From Bin80 sp965207565 (GTDB taxonomy: Bacteria; Bacteroidota; Rhodothermia; Rhodothermales; Bin80), in NCBI GenBank assembly GCA_965207565.1, contig CBDBMQ010000001.1:1-64000 (forward strand): 64,000 nt of DNA. Direction: 5' to 3'. Shown piece after piece: positions 56,506 through 64,000 of the stretch (positions within the stretch are counted from its first letter, which is position 1; every line of letters starts with the position of its first letter). The position numbers and the translations under genes were made by a program. The notes under the pieces are model-generated. The model made no database searches. It saw nothing but the letters and a program-made list of their open reading frames with translations, and was not told the origin of the DNA.

Positions 56506-57857
56506 TGCAACCGTACAACGTCCAGGGGAAATGCATCACCGTTCTAGGAGCCGCCCGGAGCGGCCGTGCAGTCGCGGATCTATTGACCCGTGCCGGTGCC
56601 AAAGTGTTACTTTCCGATCATGGCCCCATTGACAAAGGTACGTTGAGATGGTGCAAAAATCAGGGTATTGAAGTGGAAGCCCATGGACATACAGAAGCGA
56701 CACTGGCAGCGGATTTCCTGGTGATAAGTCCGGGAGTGCCTACGACAGCCCAGCCCGTCCAAGCCGCCCTCGCCCAGGGACTGCCCGTTTACTCGGAGCT
56801 TGAGGTTGCCTCCTGGTACGCAAGGGGACAGATTGTGGCAGTCACCGGAACCAATGGAAAGACCACGACGGCTTCACTTGTAGGACACATGATGAAGACT
56901 GCTGATCGACATACGGTAGTCGCGGGCAATATTGGTACCCCCTTGTCCGAACACATACAAAATTTACATGCAGACACGGTGGTCGTCCTTGAGGTATCCA
57001 GCTTCCAACTAGATCATATAGACACGTTCCGGCCGGACGTGAGTGTGATCCTGAATATCACACCGGATCACCTGGATCGCTACGGTGGCAACTTTGAACA
57101 CTATGCTGAAAGTAAACTTCGCATCTATGAAAACCAGTCAGATGCAGACACGGTGATCTACAACTACGACGATACACTGGTACGAGAGCGTGTCGAGTAC
57201 TTCATCTCTACCCGTGATGTGCAGGGGCTCCCCTTCAGCAGCCAAGTAGAGCTTTCAAGCGGTGCGAGCGTGATTCACGACATGATCCATCTCCAGAAAC
57301 ATGCGCTCTTACCCACAGAGAGACTGGGAATCCCGGGCTCACACAACATCAGTAATTCCCTGGCGGCTGCACTAGCAGGACAGGCGGTTGGACTTACGAA
57401 TGCGGTCCTGCGTGAAAGCCTGCGACGATTCACCGGAGTGAATCATCGACTGGAAGTCATCCGTCGATTGAGTGGGGTCACCTATGTCAATGACTCAAAA
57501 GCGACCAATGTGAATGCGCTCTGGTATGCACTACTGAGTTTCCATGCACCGATTGTATTGCTCGCGGGCGGTCGGGACAAAGGGAATGATTATGAGATTG
57601 TTAAGCCACTGATCTCCGACAAAGTGCATACCGTGATTGCGTTCGGAGAAAGCGCACAAAAGGTGCTCAGAGAGCTCGGCCCTCACACCAAAAATGCGCT
57701 ATCGGTCAAAACGCTAGACGAAGCAGTCCAGTATGCACGAAGCTGCGCGAGCACCGGAGATGTTGTACTGTTAAGCCCGGCATGTGCCTCTTTTGATCTG
57801 TTTTCCAACTACGAAGAGCGAGGAATACGATTCCGCCGCATTGTGGAGAGTTTCTGA
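56502..57857 (+). CDS. murD: UDP-MurNAc-L-alanine:D-glutamate ligase MurD
   Basis: A 451-aa cytoplasmic ligase adding D-glutamate to UDP-MurNAc-L-Ala. The nucleotide-sugar domain opens VLGAARSGRAVADLL. The ATP site is VAVTGTNGKTTTASL, followed by LEVSSFQLDHIDTFRPD and the C-terminal NDSKATNVNA and AGGRDKGNDYE, all typical. It overlaps mraY and is followed by ftsW after 2 bases. Confidence 0.97.
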   Translation: MMQPYNVQGKCITVLGAARSGRAVADLLTRAGAKVLLSDHGPIDKGTLRWCKNQGIEVEAHGHTEATLAADFLVISPGVPTTAQPVQAALAQGLPVYSELEVASWYARGQIVAVTGTNGKTTTASLVGHMMKTADRHTVVAGNIGTPLSEHIQNLHADTVVVLEVSSFQLDHIDTFRPDVSVILNITPDHLDRYGGNFEHYAESKLRIYENQSDADTVIYNYDDTLVRERVEYFISTRDVQGLPFSSQVELSSGASVIHDMIHLQKHALLPTERLGIPGSHNISNSLAAALAGQAVGLTNAVLRESLRRFTGVNHRLEVIRRLSGVTYVNDSKATNVNALWYALLSFHAPIVLLAGGRDKGNDYEIVKPLISDKVHTVIAFGESAQKVLRELGPHTKNALSVKTLDEAVQYARSCASTGDVVLLSPACASFDLFSNYEERGIRFRRIVESF

Positions 57858-57859
57858 CC

Positions 57860-59011
57860 ATGCCGAGACAGACCAATACTTTGTATCTGCAGGACCGAGC
57901 CCCGATGGACAGGTATGTCCTCTGGATCGTGCTTGTCATCTCTGCGATTGGGGTCATGGCAGTCTACAGCGCAATCGCCTTCCTGGCTGAAGTGAAAGCA
58001 GATGGGGATACAGAGCAATTCCTTTTGCGTCACACACTCCGGGTGGGACTTGCACTCGTGACGATGATTGTCTTCAGTATGTTGGACTACCATCAGATCG
58101 CGCGCTGGTCGCGACTGTTTCTGCTGGGTTCCATATTCCTACTGGTACTGGTGCGCATCTTTGGTGTCTCGTACGGAGGAGCTACTCGCGCCTTCCAGGT
58201 TGGTCTCTTCAGCGTTCAGCCATCCGACTTGGCAAAGATCGCGCTGATCCTAAATATCGCTGTGCTCCTGGTACGTAAGCAGGAATACATTCACAACTTC
58301 ACCAGGGGTGTTCTCCCGCTATTTTTCTGGACGTTTCTAACCGTCGTGTTGATCGGCCTGGAGGACCTGTCAACCGCCTTCCTCGTCCTGATTTCTGTGA
58401 TGCTGATGCTCTATGTCGGCCGTGTGAGTCTGTTCCATATCGGGGGAGGTGTCCTCTTCAGCATTGCCTGCATGTTTCTGATGCTCCTTACTTCTCCAAA
58501 CCGGGCTCAACGGGTCGAATCCTACCTGAATCTGAAGATCTTCTCGAATACGGAGGAGGCCGAAGTGTTCGACTTACGGGCGGAAGGCTATCAGGCACAT
58601 CAGGCCAGGATTGCCCTTGCAATGGGCGGGTGGACCGGTCGAGGACCGGGCAAAAGTATCCAACGGGATTTTCTGCCGACCCCCTATAACGACTTCATTT
58701 TTGCCATTATCTCGGAAGAGTATGGCGTTCTGGGAAGTCTTGTCCTCCTAGGCCTTTTTGTGATGATTCTCTTGCGGGGCTTTCTGCGGATTGCGCGTGA
58801 TGCAATAGATCCTCTCGGCCTTTTCCTGGCAGTTGGCTGCACAACAATTCTGTTTTTGTACACTTTGGTCCATGCAGGGGTCTCGGTGGGAATTTTACCG
58901 GTGACGGGGCTCCCGCTTCCGCTGATCTCCTATGGTGGAACCTCAATGCTTGCTGCGGGCATTCTGCTTGGAATTCTACTCAACATCTCCCGACAACCGG
59001 ACTACCGATGA
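57860..59011 (+). CDS. ftsW: Septal peptidoglycan polymerase FtsW (SEDS family)
   Basis: A 383-aa polytopic SEDS-family glycosyltransferase that polymerises lipid II at the septum with FtsI. It has about ten helices with the family marks GGATRAFQVGLFSVQPSDLA, the catalytic loop region with DLSTAFLVL, the pre-C-terminal NDFIFAIISEEYGVLGS, and the final TGLPLPLISYGGTSML. It overlaps murG by four bases. Confidence 0.96.
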   Translation: MPRQTNTLYLQDRAPMDRYVLWIVLVISAIGVMAVYSAIAFLAEVKADGDTEQFLLRHTLRVGLALVTMIVFSMLDYHQIARWSRLFLLGSIFLLVLVRIFGVSYGGATRAFQVGLFSVQPSDLAKIALILNIAVLLVRKQEYIHNFTRGVLPLFFWTFLTVVLIGLEDLSTAFLVLISVMLMLYVGRVSLFHIGGGVLFSIACMFLMLLTSPNRAQRVESYLNLKIFSNTEEAEVFDLRAEGYQAHQARIALAMGGWTGRGPGKSIQRDFLPTPYNDFIFAIISEEYGVLGSLVLLGLFVMILLRGFLRIARDAIDPLGLFLAVGCTTILFLYTLVHAGVSVGILPVTGLPLPLISYGGTSMLAAGILLGILLNISRQPDYR

Positions 59012-60105
59012 GACCACCTCGCATACTACTGGCTGGTGGCGGCACGGGCGGCCACGTATATCCGGCAATTGCCATTGCACAGGCAATCCGCTCGCTGGAA
59101 CCAATGAGTGCGATTGCATTTGCTGGAACGCGGGATCATCTGGAATGGAACGCAGTCCCGGACGCGGGATTTGAAATTCATCCAATTACGATTAGCGGGT
59201 TCCATCGTAGACAGCTCTTACGGAATGCAGGATTCCCATTTAAGCTGGCAACCGGGCTCTGGCAGAGTTATCAGTTGGTCCAAGACTTTGATGCGGACGT
59301 TGCGGTTGGAACTGGCGGGTATGTGTCGGGGCCGGTATTGTGGGCAGCCAGCATGCGTAAACGTCCAACGGTTGCCCAGGAGCAGAATGCCTACGCAGGC
59401 GTGACCAATCGTATTCTGGGACGCCGTGCAGCACAGGTACATATTGCTTTTGAAGAGGCAAAGAACTGGTTCCCCGAGGGGCGTTGCCGTATCAGTGGCA
59501 ACCCTGTACGCAAGGAGTTGGCGACGACAATTACACGCGAATCTGCCCGGGAAACTCTAAAACTACCGCAGACCGCGAAGGTGCTTTTCGTGTTCGGGGG
59601 ATCGCTGGGAAGTCAAGCCATTAATGAAGCAATGTGGCAAGTTTCAGATCATATGCTCTCCGCCCTCGACCTTCATATCATCTGGCAGACCGGCAACCTC
59701 TACTACGAGCGAATGCGAAGGAAAGAGCACGCAAGACTTCGTGTCATGAGATATGTGGACCGGATGGAGTTGTTTTATGCTGCCTGTGACCTTGTTCTGG
59801 CACGCTCTGGAGCCCTCACATGCAGCGAGCTCTTGTGCACTGCAACTCCTGCGGTACTCGTGCCGTCCATGCATGTAGCCGAGGATCACCAGACCAAAAA
59901 TGCCCGCAGTATGGAGCGTATCGGTGCGGCGATGTATGTGCCGGAAGAAGATCTTCTGAATGCACTCCTGATACAGGTCCCTGCTCTTTTGGCTGACCCT
60001 GAACGAAGAAGGAGGATGGCGGACAGGGCGCGCAAGGCTGCAAAACCTCAAGCTGCCATGACCATCGCAAAAGATATTCTAGCACTGGTTGGATGGGAGG
60101 ACTAA
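59008..60105 (+). CDS. murG: UDP-GlcNAc:lipid I N-acetylglucosaminyltransferase MurG
   Basis: A 365-aa peripheral membrane GT-B enzyme that adds GlcNAc to lipid I, making lipid II. The N-terminal GGGTGGHVYPAIAIAQ is the lipid-binding glycine loop. The middle linker carries ISGNPVRKEL, the donor side reads FVFGGSLGSQAINEA, and the C-terminal domain has ARSGALTCSELLC. It overlaps ftsW and ends 2 bases before murC. Confidence 0.97.
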   Translation: MRPPRILLAGGGTGGHVYPAIAIAQAIRSLEPMSAIAFAGTRDHLEWNAVPDAGFEIHPITISGFHRRQLLRNAGFPFKLATGLWQSYQLVQDFDADVAVGTGGYVSGPVLWAASMRKRPTVAQEQNAYAGVTNRILGRRAAQVHIAFEEAKNWFPEGRCRISGNPVRKELATTITRESARETLKLPQTAKVLFVFGGSLGSQAINEAMWQVSDHMLSALDLHIIWQTGNLYYERMRRKEHARLRVMRYVDRMELFYAACDLVLARSGALTCSELLCTATPAVLVPSMHVAEDHQTKNARSMERIGAAMYVPEEDLLNALLIQVPALLADPERRRRMADRARKAAKPQAAMTIAKDILALVGWED

Positions 60106-60107
60106 GA

Positions 60108-61520
60108 ATGAACTCACAACGTCGACAACCTTGGCTCGGACGAATCCGCCATGTACACATGGTCGGCATTGGCGGCATTGGAATGAGTTCAATCGCTTCT
60201 GTTCTTTTGGCGCGAGGATACCGGGTAACCGGCTCCGATCTGAACCTGAGTGAACTGACCAATAAGCTTGCAGATCAGGGAGCGCACATCCACGAAGGAC
60301 ATGATGAAAAATATGTCTGTGGCGCAGATGTGGTCGTCTACTCGTCTGCGGTGGATGTGAATCAAAATGCTGAAACGAAAGCGGCGCTTGCTCAGCGTAT
60401 CCCACTGATTCCCCGATCAGAAATGCTCGGCGAACTTATGCGTATGAAATACGGTGTCGGCGTAGCCGGCACACACGGGAAAACAACGGCGACCAGCATG
60501 GTTGGGCGTGTGGTTGCAGAAGGTGGGTTTGACCCCACGATCATCGTTGGGGGGAAAGTGACGGAACTCAACAGTAACGCCGTCAGCGGAGAGGGGGACA
60601 TTATCGTGATTGAAGCAGATGAATATGATCGCGCTTTTCTGCGATTAACCCCTGCCCTAGCCGTGATCACGACCATTGAAGCGGATCATCTGGACATCTA
60701 CGGCGACCTGGAAGAAGTCTACAAGGCCTTTACTACGTTTGCCGTGAGTGTGCCCTTCTTCGGGGCAGCCATCGTCTGCCTGGATGATCCTGGTGTGCAG
60801 GCAATTATTGACGGGATTGATCGCAGGTTGGTGACCTACGGCACCGCGCGACAGGCGATGGTGCGAGCCGAGAGGGTGAGACAAAAGGGGCAGTCTACGC
60901 ATTTTGACGTGCTTGCATCCGGCAAACCACTCGGATCTATTCAACTACAAGCGCTCGGATTGCATAATGTACGTAATGCACTGGCTGCCGTCGCTGTCGG
61001 ATTGGAGCTTGATATTGCTTTTGACTGCATCAAGTCGGGGCTGGAGCTCTTTTCCGGTGTCCAGCGACGGTTCCAAGTTCTCGGAAAGGGGGATGGGATT
61101 CTGGTCATTGACGATTATGCCCATCATCCGACCGAAGTCCTCGCAACCCTGAAAGCTGCAAGCGAGGGATATCCAGATCGCCGGATTGTGGGGGTTTTTC
61201 AGCCCCACCTATATTCGCGCACGAATGATTTCAAGGATCAGTTTGCTCGTTCATTTTTCAATGCAGACATCCTGATCGTGACAGAGATCTATCCAGCTCG
61301 AGAAGCACCGATCCCTGGAGTCACCGGAAAGCTGATTGCAGAACTGGCTGCAGCTCGGGGTCATCGCGATGTCCGCTACGCGAAGCAGAAGGAGGATGTG
61401 CTACCCATTTTGCAGGATACCTGTGAATCTGGTGATGTGGTACTGTTCATGGGGGCAGGGGATATCTGGCGAACAGCCCGCGAGTACACGGAACAACTTT
61501 GCCTGGACGCAGCCGCCTAA
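60108..61520 (+). CDS. murC: UDP-MurNAc:L-alanine ligase MurC
   Basis: A 470-aa cytoplasmic ligase that starts the stem peptide by adding L-alanine. The start at 60108 has a GGGAGG ribosome-binding site 8-13 bases upstream, inside the end of murG. An upstream in-frame ATG at 60093 would destroy that spacing. Motifs: HMVGIGGIGMSSIASVL, the ATP loop AGTHGKTTATSMV, IEADEYDRAFL, and the C-terminal DDYAHHPTEV. Confidence 0.97.
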   Translation: MNSQRRQPWLGRIRHVHMVGIGGIGMSSIASVLLARGYRVTGSDLNLSELTNKLADQGAHIHEGHDEKYVCGADVVVYSSAVDVNQNAETKAALAQRIPLIPRSEMLGELMRMKYGVGVAGTHGKTTATSMVGRVVAEGGFDPTIIVGGKVTELNSNAVSGEGDIIVIEADEYDRAFLRLTPALAVITTIEADHLDIYGDLEEVYKAFTTFAVSVPFFGAAIVCLDDPGVQAIIDGIDRRLVTYGTARQAMVRAERVRQKGQSTHFDVLASGKPLGSIQLQALGLHNVRNALAAVAVGLELDIAFDCIKSGLELFSGVQRRFQVLGKGDGILVIDDYAHHPTEVLATLKAASEGYPDRRIVGVFQPHLYSRTNDFKDQFARSFFNADILIVTEIYPAREAPIPGVTGKLIAELAAARGHRDVRYAKQKEDVLPILQDTCESGDVVLFMGAGDIWRTAREYTEQLCLDAAA

Positions 61521-61524
61521 GATC

Positions 61525-62244
61525 ATGAAACGTAGACAGAGACGCATTCTGACCCTTCTTGTAATCTATCTCTCGATCTGTGTTGTGGGGAGTATCGGAT
61601 GGTCTTATCTGTGGCAGCGTCCGTGTAACCAGATTGCAATTACAGGCACTGAGTACACGGATCCAGCCTCCATGTACGAGCTGATTGACAGTGCATTCAG
61701 CCCCCAGTTGGTAGTTGACCGGCTACAACGACATCCATGGGTCCAGGGAGTACGCGCAATCTGTTATCCAACCGGCACGATGCGAGTGGAGGTTCTGGAG
61801 CGTCGGCCATATCTGTTGACCCTTACAGAAACAGGAAGACCAGCATACTATCTGGACGAGTTTGGCTACATGATGCCCGCTTATACACAGGCGATCTTTG
61901 ATGTGCCACTCTTGCGGGGGACCGCGAATCCATATCGTGCATTATCTCCCGTAAAAGACCAAGCTGTACGGGACCTTCTAGCCCTTCTGCCACGACTTCC
62001 TGCTGAGATCGACCCTCTGATATCTGAATTTGAAGTAACAGAAAACGAACTGACCATGATTATGCGTGTTGCCAGTGCAGACCAGATCACGGTAGTGCAT
62101 CTGGGGGATACGGCATGGGAAAAGAGACTGCACAAACTGTATGCATTCTGGGATCAGCAGATACGACCTCGCGAGGACCGGATGGTCGATGTCATTGACC
62201 TGCGGTTTCGAGGCCAAGTCGTAACAAGAGAAAAACCGATATAG
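61525..62244 (+). CDS. ftsQ: Cell division protein FtsQ
   Basis: A 239-aa bitopic divisome protein. A short basic N-terminus (MKRRQRR) precedes one helix (ILTLLVIYLSICVVGSIGW). A POTRA-type domain follows (NQIAITGTEYTDPASMYELI), then the FtsQ beta domain (VEVLERRPYLLTLTETGR, VIDLRFRGQVVTRE). The first suitable ATG after the murC stop is at 61525; longer frames overlap murC extensively. Identity rests on topology, the POTRA pattern and its position between murC and ftsA. Confidence 0.92.
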   Translation: MKRRQRRILTLLVIYLSICVVGSIGWSYLWQRPCNQIAITGTEYTDPASMYELIDSAFSPQLVVDRLQRHPWVQGVRAICYPTGTMRVEVLERRPYLLTLTETGRPAYYLDEFGYMMPAYTQAIFDVPLLRGTANPYRALSPVKDQAVRDLLALLPRLPAEIDPLISEFEVTENELTMIMRVASADQITVVHLGDTAWEKRLHKLYAFWDQQIRPREDRMVDVIDLRFRGQVVTREKPI

Positions 62245-62260
62245 TTATACACCACGAACC

Positions 62261-63535
62261 ATGCATGATCAAATTGTAGTCGGAATGGATATTGGCACCA
62301 CGAAAGTGTGTGCTGTTGTAGCCGAATCCGATGAATTGGGCAAGATTAATGTACTAGGGATTGGAATCGCCGAATCTGATGGTCTGAACCGAGGCGTTGT
62401 AGTCAATATTGATAAGACTGTAGCCTCTGTTCAGAAAGCGATCTCAGCAGCGGAGCGTGCAGCCGATGTAGAAGTCCAGAATGTGATTGTGGGCATTGCC
62501 GGTGATCATATTCAAAGCTTCCAGAGTCGAGGGGTGATTACGACCACCAACCGCGATCACTCAATTACGGAAAAGGATGTCAAGCGATTGATTGAGGATA
62601 CGGCGCATGTGGCGATGCCCGCGGATCGGGAGATCCTGCACATTATCCCGCAGGAATTCATCGTTGACGGTCAGGATGGGGTGTTAGATCCGGTTGGAAT
62701 GAGCGGTGTGCGCCTTGAAGCCAATGTACATATCATCACAGGACTGGTCTCTGCAGCAAGAAATATTTATCGATGCATTGAGAAAGCTGGCTATCAGGTC
62801 ACCGATGTCGTACTTGAGCCACTGGCCAGTTCATTCAGTGTGCTACATCCAGACGAGAAGGAGGTTGGAGTAGTCCTGATTGATATTGGAGGCGGAACCA
62901 CCGATGTTGCCGTCTTTGAAGATCGTACGATCCGGCACACTGCCGTCATCGCCGTAGCAGGCAACAATGTAACGGAGGATATCAGGAAGGGGTTAGGAGT
63001 CATGCGCAATCATGCCGAGCAACTGAAATGTCAATTTGGTTGTGCAATGGTTGATCTCACGGATGACGACAATCAGATACGTATTCCTGGGCTGGGAGGC
63101 AGGCAGGAAAAAGCAATTAGCTCTAGTACATTGGCCCAGATCATTCAACCTCGACTGGAGGAGATCCTAGAGATCGCCGCGATTGAAATTCGACGCAGCG
63201 GATATGGCAAACATCTCTCCGCTGGTGCGGTCCTAACCGGTGGAGGCTCATTGATCCCGGGAACCAATGAATTGGCCAATGAAGTCCTCGGGCTCGAAAC
63301 ACGCGTTGGCTTTCCTACACAGCGGGGAAGCGGGCTATGGCAAGAAGTGTCGGACCCCAAATTCGCCACGGGTATCGGCTTGGTTCTTTATGGGCTATCC
63401 CCGAAAATGAAGAATTCTGTCACCCAAGATGGTTCAGTCAGAAGATTGCCTGGTGCCACGGACGCTTCCGAAAAGGGAGCAGGCTCGTGGAGTAAAATTG
63501 TCGGCCGTATGAAGGGCTGGTTCGATGAACTTTAA
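62261..63535 (+). CDS. ftsA: Cell division protein FtsA
   Basis: A 424-aa actin-like protein that tethers FtsZ to the membrane. The nucleotide-binding motifs are VGMDIGTTKVCAVVAES at the N-terminus, VLIDIGGGTTDVAVF in the middle and LTGGGSLIPGTNELA near the C-terminus. The SHS2/1C region has GIAESDGLNRGVVVNI. The last residues (RMKGWFDEL) form the membrane-targeting amphipathic helix. It follows ftsQ after 16 bases. Confidence 0.97.
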   Translation: MHDQIVVGMDIGTTKVCAVVAESDELGKINVLGIGIAESDGLNRGVVVNIDKTVASVQKAISAAERAADVEVQNVIVGIAGDHIQSFQSRGVITTTNRDHSITEKDVKRLIEDTAHVAMPADREILHIIPQEFIVDGQDGVLDPVGMSGVRLEANVHIITGLVSAARNIYRCIEKAGYQVTDVVLEPLASSFSVLHPDEKEVGVVLIDIGGGTTDVAVFEDRTIRHTAVIAVAGNNVTEDIRKGLGVMRNHAEQLKCQFGCAMVDLTDDDNQIRIPGLGGRQEKAISSSTLAQIIQPRLEEILEIAAIEIRRSGYGKHLSAGAVLTGGGSLIPGTNELANEVLGLETRVGFPTQRGSGLWQEVSDPKFATGIGLVLYGLSPKMKNSVTQDGSVRRLPGATDASEKGAGSWSKIVGRMKGWFDEL

Positions 63536-63561
63536 AACAACTCATTCCTTTCTGATCAAAA

Positions 63562-64000
63562 ATGAAAACTAACGAGATCATGGAAACACAGAAAAAAACT
63601 CGGTTCAAGTTTGATGCTGAATACCAGGGCATTGCAAAAATTTGCGTTGTCGGTGTAGGCGGAGGTGGCGGCAATGCCGTCAACAGCATGATTGAACACG
63701 GCTTGGAGTCCGTGGAATTTATGGTCATCAACACGGATGCCCAAGATCTGACGAAGAGTCTGGCGAAGCACAAGATTCAAGCAGGCCGAAATCTGACCAA
63801 GGGCCTAGGTGCAGGAGCGAGACCCGATGTGGGTCTGCAGGCTATGATGGAATGCATTGAAGAGATCGAAACTGCCTTGCACGGATTTGATCTAATCTTT
63901 GTGACCGCCGGCATGGGGGGAGGAACGGGAACCGGAGGAGTCAGCATTGTTGCCGACATTGCACGGCGACTGGGAATCCTGGTGGTGGCGATCGTCACCA
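63562..64000 (+). CDS. ftsZ: Cell division protein FtsZ, partial (cut by right edge)
   Basis: The first 146 residues of the tubulin-like GTPase that forms the division ring. The N-terminal loop reads ICVVGVGGGGGNAVNSMIEH and VMVINTDAQDL-like (FMVINTDAQDL). The tubulin signature GMGGGTGTGG is at 117-126. The start at 63562 (MKTNEIMETQ) is preferred; a second ATG is at 63580. The rest lies beyond the window. Confidence 0.97.
   Translation, partial: MKTNEIMETQKKTRFKFDAEYQGIAKICVVGVGGGGGNAVNSMIEHGLESVEFMVINTDAQDLTKSLAKHKIQAGRNLTKGLGAGARPDVGLQAMMECIEEIETALHGFDLIFVTAGMGGGTGTGGVSIVADIARRLGILVVAIVT

Overview
The window reads as a chromosomal segment from a Bacteroidota-allied bacterium, most likely of the Rhodothermia/Balneolia side. 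The evidence is a division and cell-wall (dcw) cluster without murF between murE and mraY, atpA-atpG with no atpD/atpC behind them, an AtpB with a signal peptide and long N-terminal domain, a TonB-dependent receptor with a carboxypeptidase-like N-terminal domain, and an FtsI ending in a PASTA domain. MurE carries the DNPR motif, which indicates meso-diaminopimelate peptidoglycan. Two giant repeat-rich autotransporters and several mobile elements suggest a life among hosts or other cells, but that is inference.

Layout. 1-1151: an MFS transporter cut by the left edge. 1.65-5.2 kb: a TnpB-type insertion sequence with a group II intron nested at the tnpB stop codon. 5.2-12.4 kb: giant autotransporter 1 (minus). 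12.9-17.6 kb: a type III restriction-modification pair in the order res-mod. 18.2-24.1 kb: recJ, an M14 carboxypeptidase-like exoprotein and a glycosidase-like membrane fusion, convergent with a glycosyltransferase. 25.4-28.4 kb (minus): gluQ-RS, a TolC-like protein and an MlaC-like protein. 28.5-35.9 kb (plus): DUF721, an M23 peptidase, a bactofilin, then atpZ-I-B-E-F-H-A-G. 36.2-36.8 kb: a group II intron remnant abutting giant autotransporter 2 (36.8-43.4 kb). 43.9-44.1 kb: two tRNA-Ser genes. 44.35-47.2 kb: a TonB-dependent receptor. 47.4-49.9 kb: a methyltransferase and pyrG. 50.05 kb to the right edge: mraZ-rsmH-ftsL-ftsI-murE-mraY-murD-ftsW-murG-murC-ftsQ-ftsA-ftsZ, preceded by three MraZ boxes.

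Twelve reading-frame breaks, each repaired by adding or removing one base, interrupt otherwise well-preserved genes: the MFS gene, tolC, atpZ, atpB, atpE, atpF (two), atpH (two), autotransporter 2, the TonB receptor and pyrG. Most fall in short homopolymers. Genes such as pyrG and the F0 genes are normally needed, and the protein on both sides of each break is intact, so I read most of these as consensus errors rather than decay. Seven fall within 2.6 kb of the atp operon. Those genes are listed over their full repaired extent.

The two autotransporters share a chassis (CxPC Ig/PKD-like and cadherin-like modules, a conserved linker and a C-terminal beta-barrel) but carry unrelated N-terminal repeat arrays: five copies of about 110 residues in one, nine copies of 97 residues in the other. 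The best-supported unusual structure is the IS/intron composite. The intron 5' end is pinned by a 9-bp IBS1-EBS1 match, and the intron splits the 3' end of tnpB, where the guide RNA of such elements is normally encoded.
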